Part shown: in pieces, positions 11,332-21,710 of the stretch
How the letters are laid out: every line of letters starts with the position of its first letter
Numbering within the stretch: position 1 is the first letter of the stretch
Assembly: GCA_015680685.1 (NCBI GenBank)
Contig: MNCI01038007.1
Coordinates: 1 to 26,672 of the forward strand
DNA: 26,672 bases
Direction of reading: 5' to 3'
DNA from: Gnetum montanum
Lineage: Eukaryota > Streptophyta > Gnetopsida > Gnetales > Gnetaceae
The notes under the pieces: generated by a model
Seen by the model: the letters and a program-made list of their open reading frames with translations, nothing else
The model's database searches: none
What the model was told of the DNA's origin: nothing
Translations under genes and position numbers: made by a program

Positions 11332-11350
11332 GTCCTTGACAACGACACCA
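11332..11350 (-). promoter_or_regulatory. primer-binding site of element B, decayed tRNA-Asp type
   Basis: The minus strand reads TGGTGTCGTTGTCAAGGAC one base after the LTR end. From memory the plant tRNA-Asp primer site is TGGCGCCGTTGCCGGGGA. The differences over those 18 bases are three C to T and two G to A changes, as expected from deamination of methylated cytosine on either strand. Confidence 0.7.
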
Positions 11351-12122
11351 ATGATGAATGGCGAGGTACCCCTACACTCAACCATACAAATACAAGCGTA
11401 GCACGCACGATCCGGTCGAACTCTGTAGACTAAGTTCCTATACGCCCCATGGAACACTTAGGGTTAATTATTTGTTGTCTTCCCAGACTTACTTGTAGTT
11501 GTCATGGTGTATGATTAATTAACTTTTAGGTATATGATTTTTATAGCTTTTTATGTTTTATGGCTCCTATGCTAACAAGGTGAAGGGTTGAGAAACTAAT
11601 TACTAACTCTAGCTAATGAACTAAGTCTAAATTACCTAGCGTCAGCATCCATTCCCACTTACCATACACACCCTGAACCAATGCAACCATGGCTACCAAA
11701 TGCTAGTCGTTGCTGGGATCACCATGTGTAATGCACGTGCTCGAAGTGGTCCTACTAAGGCACTTAACTATGAGGAAAGTGTTGAGAGAATCTAATCTAG
11801 ACTAAGTGCGATGAGCATCCATTCCTTGATTATCCGTACACATCCTTAAATGCTCGTAATCAAGTCGTACTCATTTTGCATTACTAGGAGATAAGGGTGA
11901 GAGAGAAAGTAATAAATTCCATGCACTGCAAGGTTTATCCAGGAAGTTCATATTTATTTCTATACACAACTTGTGTTCAGGTACAATGTTCCTTGAATAA
12001 AAATCCGTTCACTTTAGGACTCCTACTGCGGGCACATGAAAAATATTCTATCTTTGGAGTGATCAATCTACCAGAGTTTTCCTATTTCTAGCCTAGGATG
12101 AGGAAACAAGGGAGAGTTTCCT

Positions 12123-12137
12123 CTTATTTATAGATAT
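12123..12137 (-). promoter_or_regulatory. TATA box of element B LTR
   Basis: The minus strand reads ATCTATAAATAAGAGG, and the same motif is conserved in LTR copy 2 (25933-25947). It lies directly downstream of the palindrome array. Confidence 0.65.
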
Positions 12138-12148
12138 GACAGTGCACC

Positions 12149-12211
12149 GCGATATTGCATACACGATATCGTAGTGGACGATGCGATATCGCGGCCCATG
12201 CGATATCGCAT
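12149..12211. promoter_or_regulatory. array of four GATATC-type palindromes in U3
   Basis: Four motifs are present: GCGATATTGC (12149-12158), ACGATATCGT (12163-12172), GCGATATCGC (12183-12192) and ATGCGATATCGCAT (12198-12211). Three are perfect palindromes. They fill most of the U3 upstream of the TATA box and recur in LTR copy 2 with an exact 14-base spacing, which suggests binding sites for a dimeric factor. Confidence 0.6.
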
Positions 12212-12218
12212 CTTATCA

Positions 12219-12849
12219 AATGTGTTATAAAAGTTTTTCAATTTGTCATTATCATCAACATTTCATCAATTATCATCATTTTATCATTTTCATTCATTAA
12301 CAATTCATTTATTACTTTTGTACATCATTCAACAATGAACAATAATTACAAATACTTTCATCAATAGTTTTTCAATTAATCTTATCATCAATAATTTCAT
12401 TAAATTATTTTTAGTAAATTCATTATTATTCGAGTTCATCATTCTACCTAGAATATCAAAGGTTATGTATGTGAGATCAATCAACTTTGCCATAAAAATA
12501 ACATCAATTGGAGTAACTCCTCATCATAGGTTGTTTAGTAGCTCAAGACAATCCTAAAGAATAAAGTTTCTTTTAAATCTAAATTCAGAATCTTAATATA
12601 TTCAATATTTTCATATTAATCATGACTCATGATTAGGTTTTTGTATTGTAGGTTTATAGACCACAAGTTTTCCAAAACTTGTGAAATTGTAAAAATTAAA
12701 ATTTTAAAGACCACTATCTATGCTTATCTAGTGATTTTAACCATAACTCATGGTTGCCTCATAGTTGTCTTAAAATTATCAATAAAGTCTCATGATGGCC
12801 TCATGCTATAAAATTCTCTTAAGGTAAATTCATCATAACCCATGGTAAA
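12219..12849. other. AT-rich sequence, no gene seen
   Basis: TCATTATCATCA-like repeats at 12245-12300 and generally low complexity. Small + strand frames are not convincing. Confidence 0.45.
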
Positions 12850-13219
12850 TGTAACATCCTACTAACTATGCTTAGGCTAGAACGATATTACTTAAATAAA
12901 ATACATAAATATGAGAAAAAAATAAAGTGGTAGGTACTAAAACCAAATTGATGCTAAAAAAACCTTATAGACAAAGTAGTAGCCATCCACAAACAGACAC
13001 ATCAAGGTAGGAGAAAGTATGCAAAAACAATATTAAACCTAATAAAATAAAGAAAATATTCCTATCCATGCCAAACACAACTTGTACCTATTAAAAATAA
13101 GATATAACCTATTTTTCCAAGCCAAAAATTAATAATCATAGTGGTGTGGAAATAATAATAGAAATTGAATTAAAATAATAATAATTGGAACCTTAGATTA
13201 TGAGTTATCATTTGATGGA
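12850..13219 (-). repeat. candidate LTR, part 1, split by the LINE
   Basis: It starts TGTAACATCC on the + strand. Joined at the LINE target site to 19048-19403, it would give an LTR of about 730 bases ending CATCACA and followed by a purine tract on the minus strand. Only the TGT...ACA ends and the purine tract support this. Confidence 0.3.
13205..13219. repeat. LINE target-site duplication, left copy
   Basis: TTATCATTTGATGGA, identical to 19033-19047. It directly abuts the G-run that ends the LINE. Confidence 0.92.
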
Positions 13220-13232
13220 GGGGGGGGGGGGG
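13220..13232. repeat. G13 run forming the LINE's 3' terminus
   Basis: Thirteen G on the + strand, that is 13 C at the LINE 3' end. The run lies between the 3' UTR sequence TCTGACA and the target-site duplication. Confidence 0.85.
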
Positions 13233-13480
13233 TGTCAGACCCCAAAAAGAGAATTTTATTAATTAAATGAGATAAAGCACATGATTAACATCTAAACATA
13301 TTGATGGATAAATAGGAAAAAGAAAAATGACAAATGCGGATGTTGAAGGAAAACATCTTGATACATAATCCTTCACAGGGTGTGGGAGTACATTCCAAAG
13401 AGCAACCTTATGCTGGGAATCAATAAGAACTGTGAGTTAATAAGACCAGGAGAACAAAAAAGAGCTAAAAATGTTCAAAA
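13233..13480 (-). other. LINE 3' UTR with polyadenylation signal
   Basis: It follows the ORF2 stop. AATAAA lies at 13255-13260 on the minus strand, 22 bases before the homopolymer, which is the usual spacing from signal to cleavage site. Confidence 0.7.
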
Positions 13481-16400
13481 TTATGATAACACACTCTGAT
13501 GTAGTAGATCGAGATTGGGAGGAGTGCACGAGTTGGTGTATCTGCTCCAAGGCTGCAAACAATAAAACAACTGATTAGTATCCAACTTTAACTTAGAAGT
13601 ACGAGGTAAAATTTGGAAATGCACAAGGCGAAGAATTTGAGATTTTTCCATAATATTTAAATGGTTAGAGTTGGACGAATCAATGTTCAAGAAAAGAGCA
13701 GTGCATCTGCACTTCCATATATAGTAAAGAATGAGGGGCCTAATAAATTTCCAAAGAAACTGAAGGTTAGTAGAGGGGGTGGCCAAAAAGTCAAATAAAA
13801 TATCCTCATGGGAAAATGTGCACAAAGGAAAAACTTTTGAAACTCACTCCCATGAAGACTGAGTGAAAGGGAAATGCCAAAAAACATGGACAAAATCATC
13901 AGGACCTCCACAAAGAGGGCACTTAGGGTTTAAAATCCCAAGGTATTCACAATGTTTGCCAATAGGTAGGCCTTGATGTAGGAGGCACCAAAGAAATTGT
14001 TTAGTTTTTGGAAGAGTCGGAAGGCTCCAAACTCGTGAAAAGAGAGATTGCCAAAACTATTCAGACTCTTCTTTGTGCCATGATCGATTGCAGTGATTAA
14101 CAATCATAGAGGAATCATGCAACAACTAAAAGGGCACATGTGATTTATAAGGTAGAAGGTTCGATCCATTAGTCCATTGAAAACTATGGAAGAGACTAGG
14201 AACCGAAGCATCCAAATGCAAATATTGATGAATGAAGTGATACAGTCTATCAAGGCAATGGTGCATAATTCTAGAAGTCCCATATAAGTTTTCGAACATA
14301 TCCCAAGTAATTCACTGATTGGTGAGACAAAGACATCTAAGGGAAACAACTCCCTTTTGAAACCAGATGGTGGCTATCCTGGCATTTGAGGTGGCTAGAG
14401 GAGTAGGATTGATATGAATATTATTCCAATTTACATGAGAATGTAAGACCTGCCAAGCCTTCCAAATTCTTTTGAAAACATGTGTTCCAGGAATGATAAT
14501 GTCATGAGGAGAAAGGATCCAATTAACAGGGTGGATACCCTTCCAGATAGACCTATTCTTAGGGAATTCTTGTCAAAGCCTTAACTGAAGGAGATTCCCA
14601 ATAATATTGGTGGCATCCAGGTGTTGAACCAACCACTTAGCAACAAGGATGAGACCTTGCTTAAAGGAGTTCAAAAGGCCTAATCTGCCTTTGTTCTTAG
14701 GAAGAGTTACTATATTCCAGGCGACATGATGAAAGCCTTTTTGGAAGTTCTTAGAAGACCACATAAAGTCTCAAAATAAACGTTCAAGCTTTTGATAAGA
14801 AGCATGGGAAGGGGCCCAACATGATGAATAACAAACATGGGTAGAGACACAAATAGACTTATAAATTAGATACTTACTAGTGAGGGTGAGGGTTTTTGTT
14901 TTCCATTTTTTAATTTTTCTTTAAATTCGAGAAAGTACTTGGTCCCAGAGCTCTGATGTTGGGCCTCTAAAGCAAAAGGGGATTACCAAAAGCTTAATGA
15001 TCTCATGGTCTTGAGTACGCTTCAAACTATAATTGGGAAAATGACTATAGTTATTGGTGAAGCTATAAACAGAAGATTTATGCCAATTTATAATAAATCC
15101 AGAGAGGGAGCAATATTTCTCTACTCGAGACAAGAGACACTTCACATTATTAGCATTTTTTTGAATAAGGAAAAAGGAGTCATCAGCAAAATGCATATTG
15201 AGGAGCTGATGTTGAGGAGAAGATAGATGAACCCCAAATAAAACATTGTTTTGAATATCCAAGCTGATTTGATGACAGAGAAAATCAGTAGCAATGATGA
15301 AGAGGTAAGGAGCAAGATGGCAACCTTGCCTAACAAACCAATGAATAGAAAAGGGAGAAGTGATGCCGAAGGTAGTTGCGATTCGTGTAGTAGCATATGA
15401 GAATAAGCATTCTACCATATGAATGAACTTAGGGCTAAAACCCAATTTAGCCATGATTTGGATAATGAAGTCCCACTTAATGTTATCATAGGCTTTAGCG
15501 TAGTCAAGCTTCATTAGGAGGATATCCTAACCCTCATCCTCAGCCCACTTAAGACCTTCCTAAGCAGCCACCATGTTATTTAATATGTATCTTCCTAGAA
15601 CAAAGCTAGTCTACTGGGGGGAAATAATAAGGGCAAGGATTTTCTTTAATCGCAAGGCCAAACATTTCACCAAAATTTTGTAAACCACATTAAGGTGATA
15701 GGTCGCTAATTGGAGATACAAGTAGGATCTCCCGATTTAGGGAGAAGACAAATAATCCCTTGGTTTAAGATTGGTCCCAAAGAACCAGTAAGCATAGCCA
15801 CTTTGGTAACATGGAAGAGGTTAGAACCTACCAGATCCCAATGCTTTTGAAAAAATTTGACTGGAAAACCATCATAACCCGAGGCTTAGGTTAAAGCAAG
15901 CCTGTTGAAGCTCAACTGGAGTAATATTGGCTTCTAAAATTGTCAGCATAGAAGAATCAACCAGTTTAGGATAATTTAGAGTGGCTACCGTGAAGGATGT
16001 GGGATCCATAGGAGTAGTGGTGAATAAGGCCTTAAAGTGTTCCTTAAGATAAGAGAGAAGACTATTTTGGTTAGTGATAATGGATCCATTTATGAAGAGT
16101 TTATCTAAAGAGCACGAAGGGGAGGATCAGTTAAGGTACTTAAAGAATTCCTTATAGTGCTCATCTTGAATGTTTAGCCAAGTAAGGCGGCTTTTAATCA
16201 AGGCACCTTGTGCCTTATATACTTCCCAATGTTGAAAGGTAATACAGGCTCTGGCAAGCTCCCCTTGAAGGTGACTATTGAAGGGATCATCAGTTAGTTT
16301 GGTCGTAAGGCGCTCAATGGTAGAGCATATGTTGGTGTACTCTTGCTGAGAATGAGAAGCAACTTCCTTACCATAATGACAGGCGAGATTCCTAACTCTA

Positions 16401-17290
16401 CTAGTAGTTCGAAGCCACTAGTGGATCCAACCCTTTAGACCTAAGGGTCTTGGTTTAGCATTCCACAAACTAGAAAGAAGTTGTTGGGCGAAAGGAGAAG
16501 AGAAACATTGACTATGTAGCCTAAAGAGATGATAATTCTGTCGTTGGTTGTCATTATGGATCTGCATAGATAAAGTAATAGGGAAATGATCAGATAAGGT
16601 TGCGTGTTGGTGGACTTTAGTAGTAGAAAGGGTCTACCAAAAAGAAAGGGTGGAAAAGTAATACCTATCTAACCGACTATAAATGTGAGCCTTCCCCTTA
16701 CGAAGATTGTTCCAGGTGAAGATGTTTAGAGAGCCACTAGCAGTGTCTACGATGCCATCCGAAAGATAGAAATGTTTCTTAAAATTTGACCAGGATTGAA
16801 ATTCGTGATGCAAAAGTTGAGAGAAAACACCCCCAAGATTATCATGAGAGAATTACATCATGTTAAAATCACCACAAAAAATCCAAGGAATAGAAAGGAG
16901 GCTATAAGTGACTTCATTTCATAATCGGGCTCATTCGGTAGAGTCATTGGGGGCATAAATAGAACAAAATCTGAAGGGACCATGTGAGGATGAGAAAATA
17001 GCCTAGGCCACTCGGTGACCTAAATCGGACCCATGCTAAATGAGTTTGTCTTTCCAATAGGCTGGATAAAGAATGGCTATGCCACCTTTGCCACATTCAT
17101 GAGAAGTAGCGAGAACAGAAGAATGGAGAAGAAACCAATGGGCTGAAAGATATAATTGTTAGGCTGAGATCTTGATTTCTTAGAGGAGGAGGAAATCCAA
17201 ATTGAGATTTAGGCTAGACAGAAAGTTGTTGCCTCGTTTGTGATGAAGCCTATCAGTTAGGCCTCGGACATTCCAAGATAAGAGGTTCAT
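13481..17290 (-). pseudogene. LINE ORF2: endonuclease, reverse transcriptase, zinc-binding domain
   Basis: It starts MNLLSWNVRGL at 17290, the typical opening of plant L1 ORF2. The APE-type endonuclease shows CGKGGIAIL (about 17075-17100), FCSIYAPND (about 16940), CGDFN (16862-16876), SRLDRYYF (about 16655-16678) and SDHFPI (about 16582-16599). The RT core is open from 15514 to 14921, with LDYAKAYD, RQGCHLAPYLF and the catalytic FADD (about 15179-15190). In other elements these read RQGCPLAPYLF, so Pro to His has occurred here. The C-terminal zf-RVT domain has CPLCGG then HVFWHFPF (about 13890-13955). About 1270 codons match the usual ORF2 length. Many in-frame stops, for example after LNLDFLLL and after CGDFNMM, show it is dead. 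Confidence 0.88.
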
Positions 17291-18423
17291 GGAGAAGCTC
17301 TAGATGTTATGAATGACAGGGCAGTAGAAGGATCGGGGTTAGGAGTATCAGTTTTCATAGTAGTGGAAAGTATTGCAAAGGAGTTACTTATATTGATAGT
17401 TAAAGCTGGGTTAGTTTTGGGCAAAGGAGAGGAAGGAGGAGTAGTGGTTTTAGATGCTTTGGCCCTTTTCCTTTCCCCTACCATGACAAACTCATCACAT
17501 AAAAGTGAATCTTGGACTGATTGTGAGTGGATGATTGGTGCTTTGGACCTGGCCTTAATGAGAGAATGGGATTGGAAGACTCTTTCCTTGAAGGGAGCAG
17601 ATAAGGAAGAAGGGTATGAAGCATTGTTAGAAGTAGAACCAAACTTAATGGGAGTAATTGGTGGGTTAGGTTGAGGAGTGACTATTGGACTAGATTTGGG
17701 AGGATTGGTTTGAGATTTTTTCTTAGCTAGAAAGGGACAGGTAGAAATGTGGTGCTCTGCATGATGATAGTAGCTACAAGAGTTAGGAAGATAAAAATAA
17801 TCTACCTTTTGATTAAAAACTTTGCCTCCATCTCCTAAGGTTAAAGTGGTTTTATTTTGGGAAATGTCTAGTTCGATACAGTAGCAACGAAAGTGAGCCC
17901 TGTTAACCTCAATTCCATGGTCGGAGATGACTTGACCTAAGGCGCTAACTATGTCTCGCTCAACAGGTGAAAATATTAAAGGAAGATGAGGTAGCTCTAA
18001 ATAACAAGGGATAATATTAAAGGCTGGGTTGCTGACATTGAAATCAAATTTCCAGGCCCGGGCAATAAGTGTAGCATTATGAGCAGGAAAAATTTGAAGA
18101 GAGAGAGCTTTCTCAATGTGAGAAGCCTCAGAAAGTTCAACAAGGACAAAATTACGAGGATAGTATCGAGTGTGTAAGACTTGTATTCCGTGAGCTTGTA
18201 AAATAGTTTTAATATGCAAATTGATGCTTAATGATTGAGGTAGATAACCTACTATTTGAAAAAAAATAAAGCGTGTAGAAAAATCTTGAGAAATAGATTC
18301 AAAAATATCTTCAGGTAAAGGAAAATCCAAAGATTCTAAGTTAGGAGAACTTCCCTGAGGTGAAGAAGTAGCATCCGCTGAAGATTTGTTCATATCCTTA
18401 CATGAAAGGAGCTCCACGTCCAT
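17287..18423 (-). CDS. LINE ORF1 protein, open, with DUF4283-like region and damaged zinc knuckle
   Basis: This is a nucleic-acid-binding protein expected to coat LINE RNA. The frame is open from 18507, but the Met at 18423 (MDVELLSC) or at 18393 (MNKSS) is a likelier start than the Met at 18507. Numbering from 18507, residues 75-235 have the features of plant LINE ORF1 proteins with DUF4283: alternating hydrophobic segments, ARAWKFDFNVSNPAFNI, and YLELPHLPL. Residues 244-257 fit the CCHC spacing C-x2-C-x4-H-x4-C with C244, H252 and C257, but the second Cys (247) is Tyr, a TGT to TAT change. The C-terminal third is rich in Pro, Ser, Lys and Thr. Its TGA overlaps the ORF2 start in the string ATGA. 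It is the only long open element frame in the window without a stop, while its partner ORF2 is ruined. Confidence 0.75.
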   Translation of the reverse strand: MDVELLSCKDMNKSSADATSSPQGSSPNLESLDFPLPEDIFESISQDFSTRFIFFQIVGYLPQSLSINLHIKTILQAHGIQVLHTRYYPRNFVLVELSEASHIEKALSLQIFPAHNATLIARAWKFDFNVSNPAFNIIPCYLELPHLPLIFSPVERDIVSALGQVISDHGIEVNRAHFRCYCIELDISQNKTTLTLGDGGKVFNQKVDYFYLPNSCSYYHHAEHHISTCPFLAKKKSQTNPPKSSPIVTPQPNPPITPIKFGSTSNNASYPSSLSAPFKERVFQSHSLIKARSKAPIIHSQSVQDSLLCDEFVMVGERKRAKASKTTTPPSSPLPKTNPALTINISNSFAILSTTMKTDTPNPDPSTALSFITSRASP

Positions 18424-18507
18424 TGGAACTAGCTCAACGCTGGTAATAACATAGTGACCGTCCTGGCACAACCCGTAGCAATAGCACCACAAAGTAGACC
18501 CTACCAC

Positions 18508-19032
18508 CCACTGCTACCACAAGAGCATGGTGAAGTAGCCCTGGCTCATAGTCGCCAAAGTGCGGCCCTCATTGTAGATGGTCTAGCACTCCTAGATCCT
18601 CTTTTCAGAGTTTCCCTAGTTCTGGTTTCAGATCTGCAAACGAGGGTTTCAACTCTAGTAGATCTAGTTCTGAGTCCAAATCTGCATGGTCTTCTGCTCC
18701 TGCGTTTGCTCCACCTCCTGCCTGGATCACTGCTTCTAGATCTGATTCTTTCTGTGGATGCTCTCACGATCCAGACAATGGCCGAGGATGCAACCACAAT
18801 AGTAGCGTGCATTCCGCTTCTCAGGCCATGTTCAGATAGACCTCTAGTTTTCGCATTTAGGTAGATTTGGTTAGGTTCGTGGAAAACAAGTGACAGGATC
18901 AAATTCAACATCGTTAATTCAGTTTAAAGGCTCTAGCAAGAGGAGCAGGTGCATGCAGAAGTGAATGGAAATGATTGCAGAAGTAGCGATTTTGTACTGC
19001 AATATCCGATCCAATGTGTTTACGAAAACTTA
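18508..19032 (-). other. LINE 5' UTR
   Basis: It lies between the right target-site duplication and ORF1 and is richer in GC than its surroundings. Overlapping frames on both strands (18454-18864 + and 18546-18911 -) are Arg/Ser-rich with no domain. An internal promoter would be expected here but no motif could be singled out. Confidence 0.6.
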
Positions 19033-19047
19033 TTATCATTTGATGGA
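19033..19047. repeat. LINE target-site duplication, right copy
   Basis: TTATCATTTGATGGA, a perfect match to 13205-13219. It marks the 5' end of the LINE. Confidence 0.92.
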
Positions 19048-19403
19048 ACAACATGAGATAGATATAAAAGTTCAATTATTGTTACATCTAGTAGGTATTG
19101 GGCACTAACTTCATATAAATAGTAAAATAATTAAAGAACTCAATATCCTCATGTAAGAATAGAAACTAAAAATAAAACACACACTAAAATAAGAATTACT
19201 AAATTAAAATATCTTACTTAGCTTCATAATATGGATAATTATTTATATTGGAGTATATGCTATTCTTGGAATAGAGAAATTTAAGGGATTGATCTCATCA
19301 TAATGAGGCCTATTAGGGATTCTACTTTATTTAGATAAGAAGATGACTATGGATATTTTTTAACATAGATAGATCATGATGAGGATCAATGGTTTTCATC
19401 ACA
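19048..19403 (-). repeat. candidate LTR, part 2, with adjacent polypurine tract
   Basis: It continues the candidate LTR of 12850-13219. It ends CATCACA, and on the minus strand the bases just before it read CATGGGGGGAAGGA (19404-19417), a good polypurine tract. A TATA-like ATATAAATAA lies near 19240. If correct this is a 3' LTR whose internal region lies to the right. Confidence 0.3.
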
Positions 19404-20459
19404 TCCTTCCCCCCATGATGACACTTGGTGAGTCATCCAATGACATTTTGTAAGTTAATTGTAAGCCCTAGATTTGGGATGTGCCTCATGCATCTAGTGT
19501 TTATGATTTTCATGTGCATGGGTAAAGCTTCTATCTCCTAGATATGTTTCCTTGTCCTCTAGTTCCTACTCATAGGTTTGGAGTATGTTTCGAGCTTCTT
19601 GGAAAGTTTTTGGTTTTGTTCGGTGATTCTTAAAAGGCTCCAACTTGTTCCTAGGCCTCTTAGCTTTCATACAAAAATTAAACATAAAGTTTGATGGTAG
19701 GGGTATGCTAGCTTCCCTACACTAGTGCATACCTTGTGTTAGGATAGGAATGCTAATGCACCCCTCTTGATATCCTACTTTGGGAACTTTATCTCTCGTA
19801 CCACCTCAAGTATGTTTCGGGTTGTCTATGCTATACTAACAAACCTTCTCAAAGTGAAAGAATTTGATCCCAAATTCTACAAGCCTCAAAAAAAGAATTT
19901 AGAGCATCCTAAATGGTCCAGTAGATCACTTAGGAACTTAAAACTTTATTACCAATGTATTTAACAAAAATGGAAAAAATAAAAACTACAACCTGTAGGA
20001 CTTCAAAACCAAATCGTGAGGGTGCTTTAAATAGACATTTAAAGACAAGTAAAGCAAGAACTTCAAAATTTGTATTAATGTAGAAAAACAAAGAGAACAC
20101 TATGTGAGTAGAAGTTTAGAAGAAACATATTAGAGGTTTTAGGTGAAACACCACAAAATTTTGCATATCATAACCAATCTTCATCATGTAGCTTTCACCC
20201 CATGAAACCCAAGGACAAATTTCATTGTAAATGTGAAATTTGCAACCCACAATGGGGAATTTTACATACTTTATGCTTTTGAGGCTGAAAAGTGCCTCAT
20301 AAGTGGTCAAAGCCTCATTCCCCAAGTGAGAAAAATCATCTATTGTCTATATTTGGGCTTTGGTGGGGTGTTCTGGGTTTTATGGGGGGTAGACATTTTT
20401 TTATGTTGAAAATGCATGCAAGGGAGGGGGTAGGGGGATGGGGCGGTGTAGATCTNGGA
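19404..20459. other. no recognised gene
   Basis: It could be the internal region of the element whose LTR is proposed at 12850-19403, but no protein motif was recognised. It contains an imperfect palindrome (19702-19733, GGTATGCTAG with CTAGTGCATACC) and a short segment (19902-19953) repeated at 23664-23717. There is an N at 20456. Confidence 0.4.
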
Positions 20460-20630
20460 GACAAAAGGCACATTTTGGAAACTTCCAACAAAACTAGAAT
20501 GTTTTCCCTTAGCTTGGAAAATTTTCCTCTAAACTAGAAATTTCTTCCCAAGCTTGGAAACATTCCCTTTGCCTAGAAAGTTTTTTCCCCTACCATGGAA
20601 AATTCAATCCCCTAGCATGGAAGCCACAAG
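20460..20630. repeat. degenerate short repeats
   Basis: A word like CCCTAGCTTGGAAA recurs about six times at irregular 20-30 base intervals. It appears to be an old, decayed tandem array. Confidence 0.45.
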
Positions 20631-21710
20631 GAGTAAAATTCATCAAGTTATGTAGTTCAACATTGACCAACCACTTTAACAAGAATGGTGGAGGGCTCAA
20701 CATAGAAGATTCATATCTAGTGTGGAAGGGGTACCCCAGTTACTATTTTTAGTAACCCCAAAATTTAGGCATCCATTTCACCTATATTTGGCAACTAATT
20801 TATAGGAAAATTACATCGAAATTTGCAACCATTTTATATTCCAATAGTAGCCAATTTTTAGCCCCATTTATGGCCCAAAGACCTTGTAAAAACAAAACTC
20901 CATCACCATTTACAAGTTCCAACAATTTTTCTCACATTTAGCAAATTTTGGTCATACTTATGGTTCCATGGTTTAGCATTTTTTTCAGAAATTCTTAGCA
21001 AAAGGTTGATTATTTTTTACCAACTCTAAGAAAAAAAGAGCAATTGGTTCTAGATTTTGGAAGGACATACATCATTTTTGGCCAAAATTCAATACTTGCA
21101 AGCAATTTTTAGCAACAATTTGCATACACACAACTCCATGCCTAGGGAATTTTCAAGCACTCAGAGCTCTTGCAATTTCACATGCTTGTAGTCTCTTGAA
21201 CCCTAGTGTGGAAGTAGTGAGGCCTTGAAATTGTAGATCCATGGTTCCAACAATGAAGGGAGGTCCTATAGCATCAAGAGTGGCATGGCATCTGAATTGT
21301 GAAGTAGATGATCTCAACTTCAACAGGTTTTGAACTCTTGTACAAGTGGATCCCCTCTTTTTCTTTTTGCTCACTTACCCATCATTTTTTATCCACATTT
21401 CACTAACTTACTCTTTATTCTCTTCTCAATAAATTTTTAAGTTTTAAGTTTTGTGTTCAATAGAATTAAAGTTATTATTTGTGCATTTATTTAGATCTAT
21501 TTATATTTACATGTTTTGCATTACTCAAGATCATAGTTCATCTATTGGATAGGCCAAGGTGCCTTGAATCCCATTTTTATTATGAGGGCCCTATGGTTCA
21601 AGGTTGATGAATTGCGTGCACTAAGGACCCTTAGCTTTTTCATTCTAGCTATCAAGGTTTTCACTCGCAATAGTTTTTCTTGGTGGTAAAAGGAGGGCCT
21701 TCACCTAAAT
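20631..21710. other. no recognised gene
   Basis: AT-rich with recurrent AATTTTTAGC-like words around 20850-21120. A 73-residue minus frame at 21153-21374 has no recognisable features. Confidence 0.4.

Larger units (their letters stand above)
8050..12218 (-). mobile_element. Ty3/gypsy LTR retrotransposon B, truncated
   Basis: On the minus strand the order is 5' LTR (11352-12218), one spacer base, primer-binding site (11332-11350), gag from 11212, a zinc-finger-like region near 9380-9440, and protease (8803 to 8102). RT, RNase H and integrase do not follow, so the element lost its 3' half near 7990-8100 or was cut by another event. Its LTR belongs to the same family as those at 25212 and 26479. 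Confidence 0.85.
11352..12218 (-). repeat. 5' LTR of element B (LTR family copy 1)
   Basis: It begins TGATGAATGG and ends CTTATCA on the + strand. The same sequence in the same orientation recurs at 25212-26022 and from 26479. The TATA box lies only about 85 bases from the minus-strand 5' end, so U3 is very short and R-U5 very long. The right end was set by alignment to the copy at 26022. Confidence 0.85.
13220..19032 (-). mobile_element. complete L1-type LINE, 5813 bases, with poly(C) 3' end
   Basis: It is bounded by a perfect 15-base target-site duplication (13205-13219 and 19033-19047). On the minus strand there is a 5' UTR of about 600 bases, ORF1, ORF2 (endonuclease, RT, zinc-binding domain), a 3' UTR of about 250 bases with AATAAA, and a terminal run of 13 C. 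The architecture is that of plant L1 elements, except that a poly(A) or A-rich tail would be expected. It is not 5' truncated in any obvious way. ORF2 stops make it inactive. Confidence 0.9.

Noticed and set aside
13220-13245. Polypurine tract plus LTR start (G-run then TGTCAGACCCC) on the + strand
   Set aside because: The 15-base duplication and AATAAA show that this is the 3' end of the minus-strand LINE.
17309-17674. 121-residue + strand open frame
   Set aside because: It is antisense to LINE ORF1 and has no domain features.
18454-18864. 136-residue + strand open frame
   Set aside because: It is antisense to the LINE 5' UTR, overlaps another open frame on the minus strand, and is low in complexity.
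19015-19403. A 389-base LTR with TGTG...CACA ends
   Set aside because: Its left end lies inside the LINE and across the target-site duplication, so it cannot be one unit.
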